This document shows, one piece after another, positions 56,407 through 64,000 of a DNA stretch of 64,000 bases. The notes under the pieces were generated by a model. It did not search any database. It was not told the origin of the DNA and saw only the letters and a program-made list of their open reading frames with translations. A program made the position numbers and the translations under genes. The DNA lies in NCBI RefSeq assembly GCF_025766255.1, contig NW_026516756.1, positions 116,392-180,391 on the forward strand, written 5' to 3'. Each line of letters begins with the position of its first letter. The first letter of the stretch is position 1. Origin of the DNA: Zychaea mexicana. Lineage: Eukaryota; Mucoromycota; Mucoromycetes; Mucorales; Lichtheimiaceae.

Positions 56407-58744
56407 ATTTGATATTTATTATGCTATTGTGCAATACGTAAGTATAATGGGTTATGATGAGAAGGCGAGGCAGTGACATATGTGTTTGCGAGTACATTGG
56501 GAAAGCTAGTAAAAATCACATTGAGAAAAGTGTTGGCTTGTGTTGTGCTGGTGTTGTTAGGGAGAGCAAGGAATAATTTGTGCAGGGTAAAGTAATCAGT
56601 CAACTGGGTGGAACGCAAATTAGAATTATTTAGATCGATATTAAAGTCTGCAGCAATAACAAATGCAGTGTTAGGGTTTTTAGTAAAAAGCCCAGTCAGT
56701 GCAAAGATTATTGTATCTGTCGATGTATTGGGTCGGGCATAGCATGTTGCGATACCCAGAGGGCCGAAGATGATAAAGGAAACACTAACAGAATGGCTAT
56801 GTTCATAGCTGTAAGAGGTATCAACGTGACTTACCAGCCGACGTTTCACATATATGCAGGTACCGAAAGGACGTCGCTCAGATAGAGTGTTACTACTGTC
56901 TTAGTGGGTCACAAGCGCGAACCCAGGTATACCAAGATCTTGTTCATTGTCTGCTATTGAGCTCCACGTCTCAGCAAATAGTAAGAAATCTGAAGCAAGG
57001 TAAACCTCGTCTTGTTGTACCAACGCTAGATGTCGCCTGATGCTTTGTATATTGTGGAACATGAACTGGTATAAATACGCTCTTCGTTTATGCAAAAAGC
57101 GAAACGATGCCTCAAGCACGACAGTCTCGAGTCTAGATAGTTCGCATGCCAATGGTCCATCGGCCGGTGGTGGATTTGGTCGTCTGTAAGTTCTAATAAG
57201 ATAAAGTCGCTCGGCAGTGACAGCACGTGAGCAGGCAACGTACATGAGGTAGCACGTTAACGCTATTGCAGGTAAGTAAACTACCACAGAATGGTACGTT
57301 TGACCCTGAGATTTATGTATTGTAACAGCTTCTGCGGGTGCGAGAGGGAATTTTCGACATAAAGCACCAATTGTGGAATCAGGTCTAGGTTTTATTAACC
57401 TTGTCGAAACCTCAATAGCGGTCCAACCTTGCTCACTGTGTTGTTCAATCAAATGGCTTCGGCGTCCGCGCAGCTTGCTTCCAGTTATTTCGTTATCAAA
57501 CTCAATCCAAGCTATCAGCGGCCGTTTCATGATATGTGTGTGCCTCGACTTATTTTTCGCAGGTATCCTGTGGCACCATTTACAAGTCCATCGCCCGTGT
57601 AAAGGTTTGTAGTAATTCTATAGTGATAACTTTCTTGTAAAAGCAGATTTGTAGGCAGTCCTATAGTTTGGTTAAGATCAGTCGATTCACTGAGTCATTG
57701 GAGTATTGTTCGAGTAGCGCCCTCGATATCATCTCCATTTGCAGTATCAACAGCAATAGATGTAGCAGAGTCAGTATTCATTGACTGCAAAATAGCATCA
57801 TTACGTGCATTGACTTCTCGGTTTGTGTCGTACAGGTAGATTGGTTGAGATTCGATTGCATCGTCAGGAAGTACTGCAAAAGTCTGAGATTTTAATAACG
57901 CGTCATCATCACGCGTCATCGTTCCATTGGCCATGTTGTTTAATGCTCGTGCAAGTGTAGCGTCTTCACGTTTTCGCATAATTGTATTCAATTGATACTT
58001 TTGAAACAAATGCCAAAGTAGTCGACCAAAAATATTCAGATGTGGATTATATTCGGGAATAGCATAGATGGCGCGAGCACGAACTGGCGGAAGCTGGTGA
58101 AGGTCTCCTACTGCTAGCAAAGATCGACCACTGAATGGCTGGTCATTGCTGAATATATGACGTAAATGCTGATGGACCCAACGCAACATATTTTCAAAGA
58201 CCATGGAGATTTTGTCTATGATTATTACTCGTAGTTCCCAAGTGCGGTATGCATAGTGTTGGAAACATCAGCCGAGAGATTGATGAGATCAGCACCACAT
58301 GACTGGTTTACTGGTAGATGAAATGCTGAATGTATCGTCTGGCCCGTAATATGACAAGCGGCCATACTGGTCGGCGCACATAAAATGACAGATGGTTTGT
58401 CTTGGTTGCGGTCTTGCACGTTTTCTTTGAAGACTCGAATAAGAGTCTGATACAAAGCTTTTATTACCATGCTCTTCCCAGTGCCTAGAAATATATTTGT
58501 CAGTCATTTGTCAGTTTTTGAGACTATGGCCGCTAATTACTAAGTCCTAACACATCATACCTGCTCCACCAGTCAAAAAGTAATAAAATAGATGGTCGTT
58601 GCTCTGGACGTGATGCTTTACATGATGAGCGAAATCTCTTTGTTCAGTATTCAACGCTACAATCAGTCTTCATATTGATCATTTGTCGAACGATCTGGTT
58701 GGACAAATGTCTCCTGATATAGTACTCGCTCATATGCTCCTGTC

Positions 58745-60776
58745 TAGGGATCCGTATCAGAACCGTAGAACCGGAACCGAACCAAACCGAGACCGAGAAA
58801 ATGCGGTTCGGTTCCTGTCAAGAACCGAACCGGAACCGAACCGGTTCTGTATGGTAGAACCGAAGAACTGAGAGGCAGAAGATTGCAATCAGCGATTTTG
58901 GTAATTAGAATAAAGTAAGCTATAATGGAAGTTACAAACAACACGTTATTTCGGAAAGACCACGAAGTAGTGTATTTGCAAGCCATACTTTATCGAAAAA
59001 CTTAACAAAACCTGCAAAAGCAGAAGGGAGTGAAAAATAGTAAAGAAGAGAAAAACACTTCTTCTGACTAGGGATCCGCATGGTTCGGTTTGGTTCGGTT
59101 CTTGAAGGGAACCGAACCGAATTGTCTAAAGCAAGAACCGAACCGACTAGAACCGACGAGAACCGTAGAACCGAAGAATCGAACCGAAGAATCAAACCCA
59201 TCATGTATATAAAAAAGGCAAGATTCGGTATCTTTAAATGAAAGCTGATGTGTATGTTCAAATGTCGCGGTATACTTGAATACTGCAGTAAAAAAGAGTA
59301 GTTTATTATTGTACATTGAACAGCGATCTCAAAATGAATAAGAGAAACAGAATGTAAACATTCTTATACGATGTGGGTCATTGCAAGGTTAAAAGATGAA
59401 AGCACAGTTTTTACAAAAAAAAGTGGAGCTTATAGTACTTACTTAGAGCGACTTAGTATTACTAGTACAATATGTTATTGTAACATTGGAGGAATTGAAC
59501 CACAACCGCCAGTACATACAGCTGCTGTGTCTCTACGTGTGTATAGTGTATAGTGTCTCATAAAAGGCAAAGGGTGAATGGGTAAGATAATTCTGTTATG
59601 AGCCCCAGAATGCGCAATCTCAAACAGAATGCACAAACTTAATAAAACTGATCGAGAAGCCAAGATAAATCTAGTAAAGTAGTACGTCATAGAGAAAAAT
59701 GCATTGTGGGTAGCAAAGTAGAGGAACAAGTAATGATGTGCGTCATGGGCGGAGAAAGCAAGCTGCTGTCAGAAAAAGTGTTGTTTCCTTCTCTTCTTTA
59801 CTATTTTTCACCCCCTTCTGCTTTTGCAGGTTTTGTTAAGTTTTTCAATAAAGTATGGCTTGCAAATACACTACTTCGTGGTCTTTTCGGAATAACATTG
59901 TTCGTAACTTTCATTATAGCCTACTTTATACTAATTACCAAAATCGCTAAATGCAATCTTCTGCCTCTCGGTTCTTCGGTTCTACTTATACAGAACCAGT
60001 TCGGTTCCGGTTCGGTTCTTGACAGGAACCGAACCGTATTTTCTCGGTTTCGGTTCGGTTCGGTTCCAGTTCTATGGTTCTGATACGGATCCCTACTTCT
60101 GACGGCAGCTTGCTTTCTCCACCTATAACGCACATCATTACTTGTTCCTCTACTTTGCTACCCACAATGCATTTTTCTCCATGACATACTACTCTACTAG
60201 ATTTATCATGGCTTCTCGATCAGTTTTATCAAGTTTGTGCATTCCATCTGAGATTGCGCATCCTGGGGCCCATAACAGAATTATCTTACCCATTCACCCT
60301 TTGCCTTTTATGAGACACTATACACTATACACACGTAGAGACACAGCAGCTGTATGTACTGCCGGTTGTGGTTCAATTCCTCCAATGTTACGATAACATA
60401 TTGTACTAGTGATACTAAGTCGCTCTAAGTAAGTACTATAAGCTCCACTTTTTTTTCTAAAAACTGTGCTTCAATCTTTTAACCATGCAATGACCCACAT
60501 CGTATAAGAATGTTTACATTCTGTTTCTCTTAGTCATTTTGAGATCGCTGTTTAATGTACAATAATAAACTACTCTTTTTTACTGCAGTATTCAAGTATA
60601 CCGCGACATTTGAACACACACATCAGCTTTCATTTAAAAATACTGACTCTTGCCTTTTTTATATACATGATGGGTTCGGTTCTTCGGTTCGATTCTTCGG
60701 TTCTACAGTTCTCGTCGGTTCTAGTCGGTTCGGTTCTTGAAGGGAACCGAACCGAAGCGAACCATGCGGATCCCTA
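58745..60776. mobile_element. Outer hAT-type non-autonomous element
   Basis: Ends TAGGGATCCG...CGGATCCCTA, flanked by the 8-bp duplication CTCCTGTC at 58737-58744 and 60777-60784. It is inserted into the Helentron gene. Without the inner copy and its target it is about 1.0 kb. Subterminal regions are packed with GGTTCGGTTC-type motifs in both orientations. An 8-bp target points to the hAT superfamily. No transposase gene is present. Confidence 0.92.
59069..60095. mobile_element. Inner hAT-type element nested in its own sister copy
   Basis: A 1027-bp element with the same TAGGGATCCG ends, flanked by CTTCTGAC at 59061-59068 and 60096-60103. It lies in opposite orientation to the outer copy, inserted into its middle. 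The outer halves (58745-59068 and 60096-60776) are therefore reverse-complement copies of the inner element's right and left parts. Confidence 0.92.
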
Positions 60777-61915
60777 CTCCTGTCTCGCCATCACGCCAAC
60801 ATGTTGCTCTCCCTCCAATTCGAATTCGTCAAGAGGGTTAGCGATTCTCCGCTGTGGATCGTCTTCTTCTTCATTTTCTCCGGATCTTGCCGTTACATGG
60901 TCTAGTGCTGCTATAAGCTATGCATCATCAAATGAGCAATATTTTCTTCTGTTTCGCAGTATCTGCTCTTGATGTAGACGAGACTCCTCCTCGCAATTGA
61001 CAAGCAAAATGTCGAATTCTTCATCACGCCAAGGAAAATAAAGCATGAGCAACTCTCAAAAATAATTTGCTGGATCCTATACAAGTCAGTAGCTACGATA
61101 GCGGATGACTCTTAGCGATCGTCTTTTGTGGATGTAACCGTCATCGTCCTGAAGTTCAAGCACACCACCAGGAAGGTCATCCTCTAGGTCATCGTCGCTA
61201 CCGTCAGCGTTGCTCCCACCATCATCATCAATGTTAGCAGCAGTAGCATTATCAACATCATTCTCCTCATCAATGACTGCACCATCTTCAGCAAACTCTT
61301 CGCTAGTGACGCTGTTGATCTCATCATTGTCGTCTTCATTGCCTTCATTTCGATTAGCATGGATCGGATTCCTTTTGCTGTACGTGTACCCAGCAGAGAA
61401 TGTAGCTGAGCAGATACCATTCAAAATGGGATGCTGTGCAGTATAATGATGCAAAACATTACGTTCAAAGCACTCTGTCGATTCCTGATCAACAGCATGC
61501 AACTCTCTTTCAGGTCTCAAGATATGACGACGTTTTTTAGGTGGCGATGTTGGTATAAACGTCACAGCGTCGCTGCATACTGACATAGGCAGCTGGAAGA
61601 TATTGTAAGCTGCCTCTTGAGCAGACACCTCACTGGTATTGTAATACGTGTTTGAAAGTGAGCGTAGCATCTGCGACAGAGACGCGTTGTTCGAAAGATG
61701 CTATTGATAAATTTGTTCGATTGTGTCACTTAGCCCTCAATCACTTTTGTTGATATAATCTATCATGTATGTACAACAGGCATATAGATCCAGGACATAC
61801 TAGATATCCATATTAGCCTGATGTAAGCGAAATATTTTTTTGTTGTACGGGTTTACGAAAACGTCACGAGCCCTTCGTCGAAGATAGACTTTCTCCTTAT
61901 CCAAAGATGTTTGAA

Positions 61916-62349
61916 CACTATGGGAAATATTTTGACTGCTCGTATACCGCTGAAATCGGCCAATCTATTTCGACTACTAATCTCCATTTTTGACAATTTT
62001 GTAGATTTTCAGAATAGATATTTGCAGTCTCTCGTTGTAGATTTCCAGTGTTTTTATACTGGAGCAAAAGTTCACTATGCTCCCGTAATGAACCGTTATA
62101 TCGATGCTTATAAAGTAGGCTCGTCTTTCATATCTTTGTCCTCATGACAATAAAAGCGATAATCCCATAAAATCATATGCTACTAAACTTTTCTTTTTAA
62201 TTTATACACCATTTGATTATGCGATCATAAGTTTGTCAACTAGCTATACTATTCAACTTCACTCACACTTACATCATCATTCGAAACAGTCATACACAAC
62301 ACTTTTTCTTACTGACGCTAAGTTTTCACCATCTCTTCGACTTCTTTAC
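61916..62349. other. No supported gene
   Basis: Upstream of the recognisable Helentron reading. A plus-strand frame of 78 codons exists (61911-62144) but has no family features. Confidence 0.45.
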
Positions 62350-62802
62350 TTACGTCAGGGCGCTTTTACATTCAGCTGCGATCGTCGTCATGTATATAAT
62401 TGCCTTGCTAGTACTGGTTTCTTGTTCATTATCCTTGTGGGGCCGTTTCCTCGACGTGCTTTGTCGTAGGTCAATATCTAAATCACTGCCGTCGTCATAC
62501 CCTTCGCTTTCCTGGTCTTCCTTTTTCGAATCTATAGAGCTTTCGCTCTCAGTAGATGCACCTGAATTACTTGAGGAAGTGTCTTCATCAGTGTTGCTTG
62601 CACTGCTCGTATCATCATTGTCACTAGAAGGGCTAGATACATTACTATTGCTACGACTATATTGGTGCTGATGACAATCCCAATCCTGACCATTGTTTGA
62701 CGAGCTAGCTGATCCATTTTTCTCGACACTCACATGATCGAAACCACTAACATTCCCATTGGTGCCGTATTGTTCATCTGCTACAGAATTATTATAACAC
62801 AC
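62350..62802 (-). CDS. Hypothetical Ser/Asp-rich low-complexity ORF
   Basis: About 150 open codons, with DNDDTSSASNTDEDTSSSNSG and a basic patch, STSRKRPHKD. There is no upstream ATG in frame, so it would need an exon before it. It could be the disordered N-terminal part of the Helentron protein or an unrelated low-complexity stretch. Confidence 0.25.
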   Translation of the reverse strand: MCYNNSVADEQYGTNGNVSGFDHVSVEKNGSASSSNNGQDWDCHQHQYSRSNSNVSSPSSDNDDTSSASNTDEDTSSSNSGASTESESSIDSKKEDQESEGYDDGSDLDIDLRQSTSRKRPHKDNEQETSTSKAIIYMTTIAAECKSALT

Positions 62803-62989
62803 GCTGCTTTTTTTACCATGGATTAGTCACCCTGTTGATGTCAACGATTAAGTCTTGATACCGACGTACCTTAATGCCTGTTGCTTATGTGGAAAGAGTG
62901 CATCTAAATGCTTCGATGTTGTGTTTAACATTTTCCTCAAGTTTTACATGTTCTTCAGCCTGGTACTATTCAGTAGGGTCGCAATAATG

Positions 62990-63690
62990 AACAATCAGTA
63001 ATCATAATTTAATTTTTATATTACTAGTTAATATATTATTTTATAATTTAAAATCATTACAATGTTATTTTTTTAATACTTAACTATATAATATATTTTT
63101 TTTATTAAAGTATTCAATAATTATTTCTTTTTGTTTAAAATCATTTTCATTAACCCAACTATTATCTCCATATTCATATCCTTTCCATTTAACATAAAAT
63201 ATATATTTTTTATTTTCTATTTTATGATCGATTATCTTTTCTACCTCAAATATATTTCATCTTTGTTAACATTTCTATATTCATATATATTCATACTTTT
63301 ATATTTATTTTATGACTTTTTTTCCTTTTTTTAGATACATTTTGATATTGAGGAAATTCAACATCTGTTCTATTATTATTATTATTATTATTATCATTTA
63401 CAGTTTCATTTTCATTATCAACTATCATACCAATATTAATATTTTCTGATCATTATTATTTATATCTAAATTTAGTAATTCTAATTATATTTTCTTTAAA
63501 TTTGTTATTTTATTCATTTGTTCCATTTGATTAGTATAAATAGTATCTATTAATCTCATTTCATTAGGAAAATCAAAATTATCATTTATCCATAATTTAT
63601 GATGTTCTTGTACTATATTATTAAATTTCTCAGTAAATTCTGAATATCTATTTATTAAAATACTTCAGTTTTACAATTTAATAACTCACA
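62990..63690 (-). pseudogene. Second chromodomain transposase fragment (AT-rich)
   Basis: Minus-strand pieces read FNNIVQEHHKLWINDNFDFP, then an Asn/Asp-rich linker and a full chromodomain: VEKIIDHKIENKKYIFYVKW, KGYEYGDNSWVNENDF. The first motif matches ITQDHHKLWIENNFEFP upstream of the chromodomain at 5.6-6.0 kb, so both fragments come from one family. The DDE core is absent; the fragment ends near 63690. Many stops and frame changes. Confidence 0.6.
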
Positions 63691-64000
63691 AAAAAGGAAA
63701 TCTTTTCAATCTCCTCCTCCTTTCTTTCCTTCATAGTCTCTTTACGCGTTTGATATGTCCATCTGTCTATAATGCTTTTTCGTCGCCATGGCGACCGTGT
63801 AACCATTACAGCATTGTCTTCCAGCATTCAAACGATAAAAATATGGCTTCACTATTTACCTCAAACGTAGAATAATGCTGTAAGCACAACAGAGTGTGTA
63901 AATATTAAATGCTACACAAAACGTTTTCTCTCACTCTTTATCACAAAACATTCATCTTTATGTCAGCAAGCCACACAGAATACTCTCCACACCTATCCGA
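63691..64000. other. Right edge, no gene seen
   Basis: Base composition returns to normal after 63690. No motif recognised in the remaining 310 bases. Confidence 0.5.

Larger units (their letters stand above)
56424..61915 (-). pseudogene. Helentron-type Rep/helicase-endonuclease gene, split and decayed
   Basis: From about 61915 down: the end of the Rep domain (FVNPYNKKIFRLHQANMDI, LDLYACCTYMIDYINKSD with tyrosines four apart), NASLSQMLRSLSNTYYNT, VSAQEAAYNIFQLPM. A region rich in Asp/Glu/Asn and ELLMLYFPWRDEEFDI follow. After the hAT insertion (58745-60776) come LNTEQRDFAHHVKHHV and Walker A split by an intron (FLTGGA / GTGKSMVIKAL; intron about 58487-58557), SLLAVGDLHQLPPV, AEAVTIHKSQGQTY and YVACSRAV. 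The tail is an endonuclease/exonuclease/phosphatase domain (SFIIFGPLGIATCYARP, VIAADFNIDLNN). Stops: TAG and TGA in the Rep part and TAA at 56901-56903. The N-terminal HUH part is missing. Confidence 0.85.

Noticed and set aside
59706..60083. 125-codon plus-strand frame with a hydrophobic stretch inside the inner hAT element
   Set aside because: No similarity to a hAT transposase; the matching region in the outer copy (58745-59068) does not keep the frame.

Overview
The window looks like a piece of a fungal chromosome, most likely an early-diverging lineage (Mucoromycota; Mucorales is my best guess). The reasons are short GT-AG introns of about 50-120 bp inside transposon genes, a eukaryotic tRNA-Val without encoded CCA, and a set of elements typical of such genomes: introned Helitrons, a Helentron with an endonuclease tail, PIF/Harbinger with a Myb partner, MULEs with OTU and SWIM domains, a GCR1_C Crypton and an ORF1/ORF2 LINE. 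The lineage is inference. The tRNA is the only gene I would call a host gene; nearly everything else is transposable-element sequence, much of it broken.

Layout: 1-3585 is a decayed Helitron on the minus strand. 3.6-8.4 kb is AT-rich and holds a decayed DDE transposase with a C-terminal chromodomain. tRNA-Val(AAC) is at 8.4 kb, followed by a gene-poor pyrimidine-rich stretch. A 2.5-kb DDE element with 30-bp inverted ends and a TA target lies at 10.3-12.8 kb, then the C-terminal part of a MULE with an OTU protease gene (12.9-14.4 kb). A complete PIF/Harbinger element (TTA target) occupies 15.29-18.07 kb, with an intact transposase and a Myb gene carrying stops. An AT-rich insertion with a CATG target duplication is at 18.6-19.9 kb, a FAR1-like MULE remnant at 21.6-22.7 kb, and a large foldback structure at 23.3-26.9 kb.

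From 28.6 to 43.9 kb one minus-strand piggyBac gene lies in pieces. It is split by a 315-bp AT-rich element (CATG target), a 4.7-kb Tc1/IS630-like element (TA target) and a 5.5-kb LINE (15-bp target duplication), and a Crypton lies between its remaining parts. From 44 to 52 kb there are 233-bp direct repeats, a Tc1 fragment and a second Helitron on the plus strand. That Helitron's probable 3' end (hairpin plus CTAG) abuts the reading frame of a MULE, which is itself split by a MULE-OTU element with 8-9 bp target duplication. From 56.3 to 61.9 kb there is a minus-strand Helentron (Rep - helicase - endonuclease) interrupted by a hAT-type element that contains a second copy of itself. The window ends in AT-rich DNA with another chromodomain fragment.

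In each element the transposase or replicase would move the element, sometimes with a DNA-binding partner (Myb, HTH or AT-hook protein). Almost none of these genes is intact; only the Harbinger transposase reads cleanly from start to stop. Many stops sit where relatives have Arg or Gln codons, which fits C-to-T decay. The very AT-rich islands (roughly 15-20% GC by eye) contrast sharply with the TE genes around them.
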